Source: Endocalyx cinctus
Taxonomy: Eukaryota > Ascomycota > Sordariomycetes > Amphisphaeriales > Apiosporaceae
Assembly: GCA_001600455.1 (NCBI GenBank)
Contig: BCKC01000007.1
Span: 1,180,019-1,244,018 of the forward strand
DNA length: 64,000 bases
Reading direction: 5' to 3'
Numbering within the stretch: position 1 is the first letter of the stretch; every line of letters begins with the position of its first letter. The position numbers were made by a program, and so were the translations under genes. Below, in pieces: positions 1 to 11,410 of this stretch. The notes below the pieces were generated by a model. That model ran no database searches, had not been told where the DNA came from, and was given only the letters and a program-made list of their open reading frames with translations.

Positions 1-540
1 TCCGTCCACGTCCCCGTCACGGAGACCGTCCACGTCACGCTTCCGCCAGCGGAGGTGTCCAACGTGCAGACCGTGCACGTCACCGAAACCGTGCACGTCA
101 CGATGCCCGCGGAGCACGCCTCGACCGTCACCGAGGTCGTCCACATGACGATCACGCAGATCGACTCGACCGCCTGCCTTCAGCAGCAGCAACACTCGAC
201 CTCCGTCGTCGTCGTGGCGCCTCCCGCGATGGTCCACGATACCACCACCGCCGCCGCCACCACCATGATGGCGCACGCGACCACCTCGGTCGTCGCCCCG
301 CCCGCGATGGTCCACGATACTACCCCCGTCGTCGCGGCTCCGATGGCGCACGTCACCGAGGTGACGACCATGTCCGCCATGGCGCACGAGATGACCCCCA
401 TCGCGGCGCCGCCCGCCGTTCACTCGATGGCGCCCGCGCTTAACGGCACCGTCGTCGCGCCGGCCGTGAACGTCACTTTGGCCACTCCCGGAGTGCACAC
501 GGTGCCGCTCGGCCACATGGCGAGGCGGTGGAGAGCTTGA
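1..540 (+). CDS. Thr/Val/His-rich repeat protein, 3' end only (partial)
   Basis: The frame is open from the first base of the window to a TGA at 538-540, so this is the C-terminal 179 residues of a gene that begins upstream. The sequence is low complexity. Short units of the type TVHVTET and VHVTMP come first, followed by imperfect copies of APPAMVHDTT and PMAHVTEV. It ends in a basic tail (HMARRWRA). Codons are strongly GC-rich and C/G-ending, which supports real coding. There is no transmembrane helix, GPI-like tail or catalytic motif in the visible part. Thr/Val repeats of this kind are seen in fungal surface or cell-wall proteins, but the N-terminus that would show a signal peptide is outside the window. 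I do not assign a function. The reverse-strand frame over 180-401 is a shadow of the repeats. Confidence 0.75.
   Translation, partial: SVHVPVTETVHVTLPPAEVSNVQTVHVTETVHVTMPAEHASTVTEVVHMTITQIDSTACLQQQQHSTSVVVVAPPAMVHDTTTAAATTMMAHATTSVVAPPAMVHDTTPVVAAPMAHVTEVTTMSAMAHEMTPIAAPPAVHSMAPALNGTVVAPAVNVTLATPGVHTVPLGHMARRWRA
223..320 (+). repeat. 20-bp direct repeat inside the Thr/Val-rich CDS
   Basis: The 20 bases beginning CCCGCGATGGTCCACG occur identically at 223-242 and 301-320, a 78-bp (26-codon) spacing, so the repeat keeps the reading frame. It encodes PAMVHDT twice. This is what recent unit duplication in a low-complexity protein would leave. Confidence 0.8.
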
Positions 541-1166
541 TTTTTGAGGGGTCGAGAGAGAGAGAGAGGAAGGTATTTTGAAGAAGAAGAAGAAGAGGAA
601 GAAGTAGTAGTATGAGTTAAAGTGTGAAGGATAGTAATTGAAGAGATGAGATGCGGTAAATTTGAGGTGGTAGTTTTTTTGTTTTGTTTTCTTTTTTTCA
701 AGATTCGATTCCCTTTTTTTTTTTGGTTATAACATTTTAGAAAATAAAAAATACGAAGCAATAATTTATGCATCGGAAAGATATAAAGTATCCTGAATTT
801 GATGATTATGACAGTCGCAATATATTATATTTTTCTTGTTTTTTTTTTTGTACTCAGTCACATACTACATAGGTAGATTTAGAAAGAAAAGAAAAAATTC
901 ACGTCATTGGAGATTCCATTATAGATTGTCTTCAAAGGCAGTGAGTGTTTGGGTGGTAGTAATTATGGATTATGTTTAAGATATTTTTGGTTGGCTATTT
1001 GTATCTATATATCTCACTTGAACCCATCACCTCAGAAGCACTTCCCAGCCGTAGCTATCTCCACAGTCACCTTACACTCAACACACATCCACCGGCATTT
1101 AAATTCATCATGTCATGACACATTACCAGGACCTAAGTCACCGAACCTATAGAGTACCATTAAAAC
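541..1166. other. Convergent 3' spacer
   Basis: This AT- and T-run-rich spacer lies between the stop of the Thr/Val-rich gene (+) and the stop of the agmatinase gene (-), so it should hold both 3' UTRs. A GA-rich stretch covers roughly 555-605. I see no further gene. Confidence 0.6.
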
Positions 1167-3140
1167 TTACAACTCGCCGATGAAATCCTTTTCCTCGGTG
1201 GCCATGTTGCTTAGGGGTCCCTTCTTCAACATGATGCTCATGATCTCGTACAGAGCATCGGCGGCAGCCATGGTAGTGTGCTCAGCGTTGGTATCGTAAG
1301 CCGGCTAAGGATTGTCATGTCTTATTAGAAAAAGACTACACGACAGCGGACAGAGGGAAAGAGAGAGAAAGAGCACTTACGGCAACCTCAACAATATCCG
1401 CGGCGATCAAGTTCAAGGGCTCGAGACCACGGAGGATGGTCCTGAGCTCACGAGTGGACCAACCGCCGGTCTCGGGGGTACCGGTGGCGGGAGCAAAGGC
1501 CGGGTCAAGAGTGTCGATGTCGAGCGAGAGGTAGACCGGGTTCTCGGTGCCGACGCGGTCGATGATCTTCTTGATGATACCGTCGGTGCCGATGGTGTCG
1601 ACCTCGCGGGCCTCGACGATCTCGAAGCCGCAGTATCCGTCGTTCTCGTAGTCGCTGGGTCCGCTTAGCGTCGTTCGGATACCGGCGTGGATGTTGGTGT
1701 CGTTGGCCAAGAGACCCTCGTGGGCGGCGTGGAAGAAGTAGGTTCTAAAGAAAAGGATTTTTTTAAGAGTTGATTAGCCAATCGTAGAATTACATGAATG
1801 TATTTTCAAGTTCACTTAAAACAGCGACGTTTCTGAAACAGGCAGATAAGGTGTGAATTGATTATGGCAAAAGAAAAGGGGGGGAAGGGGGAAGGGGGTG
1901 GGGAAGTGGATATCGGGGGTCCTCGTGACTTAGCAAACTTAATAGATAAGAAAGGTCAAGTTCGATGTATCCAATATATATCAATTGCTTAAACTCACTA
2001 CACAACAGGTCAGTATGAAAATCTATAGAATCACCAATGACACTATCAGGATCGAATCTTACCCCATGGTTGATGCTAGCGACCTCGGATGGCGAGCCAC
2101 CGAAGACCTTCGGGCGCCCTATTGAAAACCTCACGTCAGTTCACGCGAACTTAAGATCTTTGGAGCACTAGCGAGGAAGTGGTGGCAGTCTACTTACAAG
2201 TGTCCAGATGGCTGTCGAAATGGATGACGGAGACGGGACCGTAAGCCCGGTTGATGGAGCGAAGCAGCGGCAGCGTGATGGTGTGGTCACCGCCGAGGGT
2301 GATAACCCTAGGGAGGGTCTTGCCCTTCTTGGCGGGGCCTACCTTGTGAGCATTCGTCTTGGGCGCACGAGAGAGGATGCTGTAGTGGCCCTCCTCGATC
2401 TGCTTCAGAGCCCATGTGTTGTCGTATCTTGAGGGACGTTAGCTAACTAGTTCTTAACGAAGCATTGAGCACGGATGGACATTGGTATTCCAATCGACAA
2501 AATTCAAGGAGAAGCATCTTACGAGGTCACTGGGATGTCACCACAGTCGAGAACGGTAGCCCAGCTGTTAAAGGGGTTGGTATCAAGGGGGACGTTGTAT
2601 CCTCCGCTATATTTTGGTTAGCTCCTCCAAAGATTTACTAATAACTCCATGGAAAAGAACAGGGCGAGAGCACATACTAGAGGTTGAGACGTCGAGAGCC
2701 CTGACGGATACCGGAAGGGCCGAATCTGGCACCAGGTCGGTAGGACGTACCAGTGTCGAAGGGGGCACCTTACATCCAGTCAATATTTTTGTACGTTTGA
2801 TGAGCATGGTTCTACTCCAGTCTAACATACCAATGAAAGCCAGGTCGTATTTGACATCGTTCGAGCTGAGGCAGGGCCAGTACGGGAGACGGCCAAAGGT
2901 AGATATGCCGGAGAAGACGGAGTCGGCCTATACTCAAGAATGGGGGATCAGAACAATTGGTCACGGACAGGCGATGAGATACGAGAATATGGGAGTCCTG
3001 ACCTGAGTACCGCCGTCTCCCGGAAGAGTGTTATACCAGAGAGACTGGTGTGGTCCGGAAAGGGGCTGCTGATCGCCGTGACCTTCATGGGCCAACGTAA
3101 CGGCAGCGTATCCTACGAAAAGGAGGTTTTTCAACATCAT
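1167..3140 (-). CDS. Agmatinase/ureohydrolase-family enzyme with N-terminal signal peptide
   Basis: Eight exons fit on the minus strand: 3140-3003, 2927-2831, 2768-2678, 2606-2523, 2427-2198, 2118-2063, 1744-1381 and 1304-1167. The product starts [17 protein letters not shown], a clear signal peptide, then reads as a ureohydrolase (agmatinase branch, agmatine to putrescine plus urea). Visible Mn-site motifs are GGDHT and FDSHLDT in exon 5 and [19 protein letters not shown] in exon 7. Exon 7 also carries GGWSTRE and exon 8 completes [14 protein letters not shown]. Total is about 399 aa, normal for fungal signal-peptide agmatinase-like proteins. All junctions keep phase except exon 6 to exon 7. 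There the obvious donor (CATGGG/GTAAGA at 2063/2062) leaves phase 0 while exon 7 needs two leftover bases. A micro-exon, a non-GT donor or a 1-nt defect must lie there, in an unusually long 318-bp intron. The family call is firm; the activity (agmatine versus another guanidino substrate) and the exact junction are not. Confidence 0.88.
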
Positions 3141-6100
3141 GAGACTGGTCCGAAGGTTTTCGAATAAAAAACTGAGCAATTGACCAATGATTTACAGAAT
3201 AAGGGAGAGAGGAAGGGGGAAAAAGCAAGCTCTCGAGCCGAGGGACTGAGCCCTATAAGGATTTCTCATGTCCGAAAATGTTTGCTGAGTTGTCAAAGAT
3301 ACTCTCCGCTCGGTACTGATTGGCGAACAATCGGTATCGTTACTACGAACCGGGACAAGGTTCACAGGAATTGGCAGCTTATCATTGTTTGATCTGATCC
3401 ACTCCTCGGGTGCAGAGCTTGAGGTTCATTCACATTCAACTGGACAATTCGTCAGATCTTGCATAGTGAACATGTCATAGAGCTTGTTCCTCTTAGGTAA
3501 AGAGAGGATGATAACATTGAACCTAAGCTTGAGGCGGGGNGGTAAATGGGGAACTAGATAAAGCTTCGCCATTCGAGAACCGAGTACCCCGATGCAAGGT
3601 GAAGTTCTTGGTACGGTACTGAGATAATATGATATAATAATGACTTGAATTGATAAACAAGTCCTATATTGTAATTTGGTGAAGTAATCAATTCAAACCA
3701 TACGTATATATACATGTAATAGAGAGTAGTTAGTAATATATGGATATGTATATATGGATAGCTCAACGAAAGTGACGGCTTATATCCGAATCGAATTATG
3801 TATTTCCTATACTAATTAGTAAGAGACTCTCTTTGGATTTATTCAACATTTCGTCATGTGGGGTTGAATGTTTATCGAAAGCTCCAAATTTTGGAGGGTT
3901 GTGTATTTGACCGCAAGATAGAAACTTGCTCCAGTTCAGTTGATTCTTCGCTCAATTAATTCATATTATGTGAAAGCTTTACCTATTCTTTGGAAAAAGA
4001 AAGACAAAAAAAAAGAGAGAATCTTTTCTTATATTGATATTCCCTGGTTATAAGTTGTCATTATGTTTTGTCGTAACCTGTAAGGATCCGAGGTCGGTCA
4101 GCCAGTGGGTGTCGAGTATATGTATAGTAGTAGATAAGGGAAAAAAGAGAAGTCATGTTTGTGCGTAAGTCCTTTTGCGAGTATATTCCAAAGAGACGGA
4201 GATGTGAGCGTTGATTGGTTCATTATCCCAACCACCAGAAAGGAAATCAAGTAAGCAGTGACGGATGAAGACACTCGCAGCGCGGAGAGAGAGAGAAAGA
4301 GAGAGAGAAGGACAGATAAAGATAGAGAGATAGGTAGATGGATAGAGAGATCTGGTAGGTCGGACAAGTACAGGTTTTGGCGCACATTGGCACGTTACTA
4401 TTCCAAACTTGATTTGTCGTGCTTGAATGCAAAAGTAGCCTCGTGCAGGTCTATCATCTCATTTGTCGTCCTGCTGACTTGAACCTGCGCTGCAGATGGT
4501 AGAATCGATCAATCACGAATGCAGATATTAATCTAATACGACGCAATATGCCCGGCGGCTCTCTTTTATCTTCCTCTCTTGGTTCCGTCAAGAATTCTTA
4601 TCCTTTTTTTTCTCTCTCTCTCATTTTATTTTATTCTGTTTCTGCAGTGTATCGTTACGCATTTTTTTGTATTATATGCGAACATGACCTCTATACATTA
4701 CACACACGCACAAAACCAAACCAAGGTCGCATGTGAACAAAATTTGGGAAATCTCGGGTGATTTCTTGCAGCATCTTGATCAAATAGAGAGTCGATGATA
4801 CGTTGATATATTATTATATTTTATATATTGTATTTTATTTTGTTTCATTTACTTATTTATTGAGAAACATATATGTACTGAAATACTTGAAACTCCCAGA
4901 TTCTGTTTCTTTTGAACGAAAAAAAAGAAAGGTTGGAAATGAAACAAAGCGATAGTATATAATAATGTTGTCATAATTTTATTAATAGTAATGTACAAGT
5001 ATGCACATAGTGTATATAACAATCTAAGAAGAAATACTTTACTTAGTGTACACAGGTATACACGGTAAACACAAAGTACCTCAGTACTTAAACAGGGTAA
5101 AATACTAGTACGGGGTTAGTTTAGCCTTATATTGGATATCTCGACCTACTAATTATTTAAATAGTACAGTATATAATTGCTCTCGTATGTACTCTTTAGT
5201 GGTCTTAACGGTTGATTAGTGGTAATTTAGCAGTAGTATACTACACTACTACCAACTAAAGTAGGATTACTACAGTATACGCCTACCTACCTAGGTAACT
5301 GGGTACCTACTTAAGGTACCTAAATACTGTTTATCAACCATTTATAGCATGATTATCAGGTACTTATTCGGTAGTAGTGTAGTATGCAACCACTTTATAA
5401 CCCAGACAGACCAAAAACAGACAACTTGGAAAAGTAACCAGACCAGAGTGGGGTCTGACGTTACTTGTCTTTTCCAGTCTTCTTCCCTTTTTTTTTTGGT
5501 ATCTTATTTTATTTCTTTTTACCAACCAATAACTACAATTTACACTTTACTTACCAACTCAATTATTGTTATATCACACCTATTACATCCTATTACATCC
5601 TATTATATCTTCCCTTTTGTTATTCATAATCCATTGTCCATTCACATTTGCGAAACTATTAAGTATATGCAGTATCCGCGGCAACATTGGTGAAATAACC
5701 AAGAAATAAGGACAGAAGAAAAAAAAAAAAAAGTTGACGCCTCGTCAGCACTTTACCGACCGCGCGATCCTAGTATACAGATCTATACTAATTTGATTTC
5801 TTTTGTTTTTACTCCCTATAAAAAAAATCAAATCTTTCAGCTGTATATATATATCATATATATAATCGATATGTCTTGCAGTTATCCTAATATTAGCCAT
5901 ATTTTATGACTGCTTCTCTCGGCGCGTCCTCGACTGTCCGGTTACCCCCCTCCTCGAGACCACTTTTACTGGCCAAGCTGAAGCAGACAATACTCTCTCT
6001 CTCTCTCTATCTCTCATGATTGTCACTTTATTGTACTGCATTGTACAGCTGCACAGCTGCACCCTTAAGGAGAGGCAACCGGAGTGCGACTTCATTTTTT

Positions 6101-6299
6101 ATCATTTAACAAAAACTGACCTATGATATTCTCTGTTTCTTTCCGACTGCCAGCATAATGCGAAGGATTTACCGACTCCGTGCGACATAGACGGCCAGCA
6201 TAACGTGTACACTATACGTAAACCTTTTCCTCATCAACGTCGTAGTGCCATCCTTTTTCATGCTTTGGACTCGGGACATTTCTAAGGAGGAGAAAGAAA
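3141..6299. other. Long AT-rich intergenic region
   Basis: This is the shared 5' region of the divergent agmatinase (-) and the 1083-aa protein (+). An undetermined base (n) lies at 3540. GA-rich (about 4280-4350) and T-rich tracts occur, and TACCTA/TAGGTA hexamers with short palindromes cluster at 5220-5340. The several 60-120-codon open frames here (for example 4098-4385 minus, 5349-5693 plus) are built from simple tracts and show no family or codon signal. I see no RNA gene. Confidence 0.6.
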
Positions 6300-9200
6300 A
6301 TGCTTGCATCCGCCGAAACTATGGCGCCGCCTACGGCCGCCCTATATTTCGATCCTTTATTTACTAATTCTTCGAATAAACCGAATATACACTATTCTTT
6401 CAAGAAACACAAGGTTTTACCTCACCCGCGAAATACCCGGCATTCTTCCATAACGAGAACTAGTAGTCTCTTATCTCGTACTCTCGATTTCGATTCTCCT
6501 TCCATCGCCACCGATCCTCGCATGCCATCATTCAGCCCTTCCGGATTGACAATAAACAACAGTCAAGACAGTGTCGCCAAATTTTCTGGCCCAGAACCCC
6601 CTCCTACACCACCTGTACACTCTCGCACATCTTCCAGCGGTCAATCGGCTCTTCCCTCGAGTCCAACTTATATCGACAGGCCCGAACCAAATATCTTGGC
6701 TTCTCCCGAGCGACTGCCACCTGGCACCCCGCCACCTCAAAATAGCCCCCCGACCCCTGACGTGACGCCCCCACAAATCGAGCGTCGACGTAGAGCCCTG
6801 CGTCCTACACTTACTGATCGCTTTCCTTCCAAGGCAACCACCGATTCCCGCACAGAATCTTTCAAAACCGCCCGAGAGGATCCAGATTCATCTGATGACG
6901 AGAAGATGGTCACGCCTAGACCTCCTCTCACGTCTTCGAGATCATCCACACGTACGATTAAACGGGCGACGGATCCTAGACAAAGAAAAGTACGCGAAGT
7001 AGGGCTGGGCTTAACGTTAGGATCGGACGATAACCTGACTCCAAGGACGAAACGAGAGTTAATCGCGTTTGACGGTGAATGGGATTCTTCCAGCGAAGTT
7101 GAACAGGAGTGGGATGAAAATTTGAATAGGAATGTAGTGGTGCGAAAGCGACGATTGGACCAAAAAATAAATGGGCCGAGAGAAGTCCTCGAGGATGCGA
7201 CAGTCATGCCCACCAACGCAACAAAGGCCCTGCGTTCCATGCCCCTGCACGATCGATTGCAAACTCACCCACCATTTCTACCCCAGGAATTTGCAAACAA
7301 GGGCCAGCAACGCTGGGCAGTTCCCTCCACTTCAGAATCTTCTATAAGCACGGATGTTAGACGCTCATCTGGCATGTCGTCAAAGTCTACGATTTCTACG
7401 GTGGTAGAAGCCTTTTTAGTGGATGCTGCTCCACAAAGGCGGAAAACGTTGCGACACGTCAGAAAGCAAACGGCATTGAGAGACTCTAGCTCCGAGATCT
7501 CTCCTTCGAGCTCGGCCACCACTTCTCTCCACCAAGCCGACAGCACGAGACGCCCTAGGCCCCCCAGGCAATATGACGGCCCTCGTTCCGAAAGTATGGT
7601 ATCTACCGGTACCACCAATTCTATTTCTAGCCGTAAAGCACGGCGAGAAGTTTGGAAAAATGGTGGAATCCCCGTGGTTGTAATTCCCGAACGAAACCAT
7701 TCTATCAGAACCAATGCACCAACACCCTCGCTCAGATCAGCAAGTAGTCGCCGTTCCAAGAGAAGTAATAGCGTCGGATCTGTGCCGTTGTCTGGTTACA
7801 CAAAGTCTAAAAACCCCTCGCCCTCGGGCTATAGGCCATCCAGAAGAGAAAGAACGATGTCGGAATCTGATGGATCACAGCAACCTGATCAACTTACCAT
7901 GGACTACCCTCCAATCGTACCTCTTCGGACTTCTTCTCTCTCTGCCCCGACGAGCCGAAACAACTCGCGTGCTAGCTCGCGAGCCGGATCGCTCACCGCT
8001 GAAAGTTTAAGGGCGCACAACGAATTCATCGAGCAAGAAATTAAACAGAAACTACCTAAGGTGACGGTGGAACGTGCGCCTCCCGTTGATCAAATTGCCA
8101 ATCATTCCGATCAGAGACAACTTCAAGCAAAGCCGTCGGTGGAGTCGCACAAAGACGCATCTTCTGACCACAAGTCCCTCGTTGACCACAACGGGGACCC
8201 ATTCTTTGGCAAACGGCTGACGGCACATACCACCCCATTTTCCCAGACGTCTGTTGAGACAAGCGGAACACACTCGGCAGCGGATATTTCAGAAGCTTTC
8301 GCGGTGAACATATATCCCCACCAGAATAGATCCGTTCGAATGGTTCATCACATGTCGCGACCCGTTGATCTTGCAAACGCGCTGGCCAAGGAATATCCCG
8401 TCCAAACGAACGACGCACAGCAAACGGAGGAGATCTCAGACAACCCCCAAATTACGGCTAGTGGCCCTGACGGCGGTCCTGTGACACCTCCACAACTTCA
8501 ATTCTCGATGGACGACGTAGACTCGCCTCTTAGAAATCCTCGAGCTCCTCCGCAACCACCTATGATCAAATTTATTCCTGCCACTCCTTCTGGACTTACA
8601 CCCGCTTCGGACAAGGACAAGATGCTCGGGAACTATTTTGACGAGACCGAAAAGCGACCTTCGCTTGTTCGCCGAACTTTCAGTCTTCGCAAGAACTCTA
8701 ACAGCTCAAGTCCGCGTGGTCCAAGTTTATTGGCTCGGACTCTTTCGCTGTCTAAGAGGATTCGAAAAGAGACTGCAGAGAATCCAGCCCTAGAGAAGGA
8801 TACGGGTGCCTATTCACAATATCCCACTGGTGACCACCCGCCACCTGACGAGTCTAAATTGCATCCTTTCTGGCGACCTGCATCCCATTTCGATTTCGAC
8901 GACGAAGAGGACAAACTCCGTGAAGACTACGGTGGTTTCCTTGCCAATGGCTCGATGACTCGACGACGGAGAAGCCTCAGCGAACGGGTAAGACGCACCT
9001 TTGCTATTCTTCCACTTGAAGACGATGACGACTACATGAGAGCCGGCCGCGACAGTCCGGATCGGCGAACTATTAGACGTACGTCTAGTGGCAACCTACG
9101 AGTGATCAAACGTCGCAGAGATAGCGTCAGTAGTATCGGTAGCCTTCGTTGGGGTAGTTCCAGCTCTCAAAACGGAGATGGGGAAGGGCGACCATCCACT

Positions 9201-9551
9201 GCACCTGATCAACCCACTCGTCGTGTATGGGGAATGGAAAAACGATGGGACGATCGCGGCCGTCGCTTATTTCCCGGCTGGCAAGATAAGATGGAGCAAT
9301 ACCGACCGCAGAATCTCCAACGTCGACTGAGCGAGCACCGCCGGCAGAAGCGTACCGAGGCCCTCCGCCAAAAGATTAGTGGACCCCGCGAGGTCAGAGA
9401 CGGCGTCGGCGAGGTGATCAAGCGGAAAAGCTACAGAGGTCCCTCCTATCAGGGTACCCGACAAAACCCGTGGACAGCGAATGGCGGCACATATTACGAC
9501 GAAGGCGAACCCGAGTCGCAATACTACCAGGAGTACGACCATAGGATCTGA
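6300..9551 (+). CDS. Large disordered Ser/Arg/Pro-rich protein, unrecognised
   Basis: This is a single uninterrupted 1083-codon frame. ATG at 6300 follows a purine-rich GAGAAAGAAA context, and a second ATG lies seven codons in (MLASAETM). The protein is almost wholly low complexity. It is rich in S/T-P sites (PPPTPPVHSRTSSS), RS-type clusters and acidic patches (LPLEDDDDY near residue 905), with several basic RRTFSLRKN-like stretches in the C-terminal third. There is no signal peptide, membrane helix or known catalytic motif. A short motif KI[N/S]GPREV occurs twice, near residues 288-295 and 1024-1031, in a basic RRxxxxQKI context. The C-terminal 100 residues (RRLFPGWQDKMEQYRPQNL onward) look the most ordered. 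The density of Ser-Pro and Arg-x-x-Ser sites suggests a phosphoregulated scaffold, which is inference. I do not recognise the family. Confidence 0.85.
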   Translation: MLASAETMAPPTAALYFDPLFTNSSNKPNIHYSFKKHKVLPHPRNTRHSSITRTSSLLSRTLDFDSPSIATDPRMPSFSPSGLTINNSQDSVAKFSGPEPPPTPPVHSRTSSSGQSALPSSPTYIDRPEPNILASPERLPPGTPPPQNSPPTPDVTPPQIERRRRALRPTLTDRFPSKATTDSRTESFKTAREDPDSSDDEKMVTPRPPLTSSRSSTRTIKRATDPRQRKVREVGLGLTLGSDDNLTPRTKRELIAFDGEWDSSSEVEQEWDENLNRNVVVRKRRLDQKINGPREVLEDATVMPTNATKALRSMPLHDRLQTHPPFLPQEFANKGQQRWAVPSTSESSISTDVRRSSGMSSKSTISTVVEAFLVDAAPQRRKTLRHVRKQTALRDSSSEISPSSSATTSLHQADSTRRPRPPRQYDGPRSESMVSTGTTNSISSRKARREVWKNGGIPVVVIPERNHSIRTNAPTPSLRSASSRRSKRSNSVGSVPLSGYTKSKNPSPSGYRPSRRERTMSESDGSQQPDQLTMDYPPIVPLRTSSLSAPTSRNNSRASSRAGSLTAESLRAHNEFIEQEIKQKLPKVTVERAPPVDQIANHSDQRQLQAKPSVESHKDASSDHKSLVDHNGDPFFGKRLTAHTTPFSQTSVETSGTHSAADISEAFAVNIYPHQNRSVRMVHHMSRPVDLANALAKEYPVQTNDAQQTEEISDNPQITASGPDGGPVTPPQLQFSMDDVDSPLRNPRAPPQPPMIKFIPATPSGLTPASDKDKMLGNYFDETEKRPSLVRRTFSLRKNSNSSSPRGPSLLARTLSLSKRIRKETAENPALEKDTGAYSQYPTGDHPPPDESKLHPFWRPASHFDFDDEEDKLREDYGGFLANGSMTRRRRSLSERVRRTFAILPLEDDDDYMRAGRDSPDRRTIRRTSSGNLRVIKRRRDSVSSIGSLRWGSSSSQNGDGEGRPSTAPDQPTRRVWGMEKRWDDRGRRLFPGWQDKMEQYRPQNLQRRLSEHRRQKRTEALRQKISGPREVRDGVGEVIKRKSYRGPSYQGTRQNPWTANGGTYYDEGEPESQYYQEYDHRI

Positions 9552-11410
9552 TGTGATTGATACAGTAGGTGCGTTCCCTTCGCTGGACGAGGAGACACTC
9601 AGCACACTGGCTATTCCCCAAGAAGACAAAAAAAAAGAGAAAAAGAAATAGAAGGAACCCTAGTTTCCTTCCATTTTCTTCTCTCACAAAACTCTGACGT
9701 CCCCCTTTTTTTTTCAGAGTTGTTTCTTTTTTCCCCAACGATATCATGAAACAATGGCTCACATATCGTCTTTTTTTATTGTTATTTTCGCTATTATTAC
9801 CTTTTTTACGATGCATATGACGGATACGATGGGGAAGTTATGATGATTATTTGCTTATTTTATCTTCTTTTCTTTTTTTCTAACTTTATTTTACGCCGAG
9901 AGGAACGACGAAAGGAATGGTATGGTATGGAATGGATTAGCATCTAACGTAGTACGACTTTTACGTCAAAACGATGGGGGGATATGCGGAAAAGTAAAGG
10001 GGGGTGAGAAAAAGAGAGTTTTTAATTATTAGCTGATGTGCACAAAAAAGAAATCATTTCTTCCGCTTCTGTTTTTTTTCCCCTTTCGAGTAGTCAGACA
10101 GGTAATCAAGCATGCGAGTCTTTTTATTATTATTATCTTGTTTCGCTTTTACACACTTACATGTACACATAGAATGATGGATATGCTTTTCACCCCTTGC
10201 TTTTTTTATTTTGCTTTTATTTCCAATCCTTTTTTTGGAGTGATTTTTACTGATTTTCACTGATTTACTTTCACGAAAGAAACCGGCGTAACGAAGAGAC
10301 TTTTTCCCCTTCTTTTTCTTGTTTTCTCCCAGTGTTGGCGGCTATGGAGACGGGATAGCTAGCTATTATGTCAAATGTTCAAAGCCGGTTACTGTTTTTA
10401 AGGTGTTTTCGCGTGTTTTTTTTTTTTTTTTTTTTTGATTGCTTGCTCTTTAGAAGAAATGAGAAGACAGAGAAATATGGGAAGAAGATAAGTAGAGGAG
10501 GTTTTTAAAAAGATATAAAAAAGAAAAAGAAATCAAATCTTATGAAAACTTTGTGTGAAATTTTGCGGATTTTGGAGATTTCCTGCTGGTTGATGGGTGA
10601 TATATGATAATGGTCACGTAGATATTCCAAGAAATCACAAATGAGCCCAAGGTATATCCGTAATTAGAAAATTCTTTCTTGAATTTATTTCCCGTCGCAA
10701 TACCCATGTGTCTAATTAAGCTATATAAGGTACACGGTATCATGATAGGAGGAAGAAGAACCAAGCCGTAACCGAAACGCCATTGCTATGCATGTGTTAA
10801 AAACGAACACCAGGAGCTACAGTTACATTTGAACTTTTTTTTTACCTTCTTCTTTCACCCGTTCCTAAACCCTTCCATATAACTTCAACGATGGACGATG
10901 ACAACTTTTCCGATAGCAATGTATGGTGAGGTATACCCATTCATCCATGATTACGAGTTATTAGTGCAGCGTTCGAGATACTATTAAAGTTCCCTTGTCA
11001 CCTTACCATAGCCTATTCAATGCTCTGAATCGTACCAGACGAAGAAAAAAAAAAGATAAATCGCCATACCTTAGGGGTACTCCAAAGTAGGCTAATGTTA
11101 TACGATGACCGGTATCGCGGCTGCTTCTCAGATCTACCATCAATATATTTCGTAAGTGGATGATGTAGTGGGAACGGTGGTGGATAGTCCTGAAGCTTCG
11201 TTTCCTTAGTGCGACTGACTCGTTTCGTGGAAATTATCCATAATTCCCTAAACTCTTTCTCTCGGAAGTCTTCAGTCCTGCTCTTTTTCTATCGGTAACA
11301 AATATGTGGTGGCTCAATCGGTGCGAGTGTTGACCTCATTTTCTTTTTTCGATCCCCGTCCTCACAGGTGATGTATAATACAAGGCGACCTAACATCGCG
11401 CCAGCAACTC
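9552..11410. other. Intergenic spacer, 3' regions
   Basis: This T-rich spacer lies between the 1083-aa gene (+) and the U1-C gene (-). It has a run of about 20 T at 10417-10437. The only item of note is an isolated ATG-initiated stretch at 10891-10928 reading MDDDNFSDSNVW followed directly by GTGAGG (see findings). No continuing coding sequence is visible before the U1-C stop. Confidence 0.55.

Noticed and set aside
1312..1668. 118-codon plus-strand frame
   Set aside because: It is antisense to the agmatinase exon that carries [13 protein letters not shown]; a shadow of GC-rich coding.
6737..8418. Several minus-strand frames of 70-167 codons under the 1083-aa gene
   Set aside because: The plus-strand frame is far longer and continuous; these are reverse shadows with no family features.
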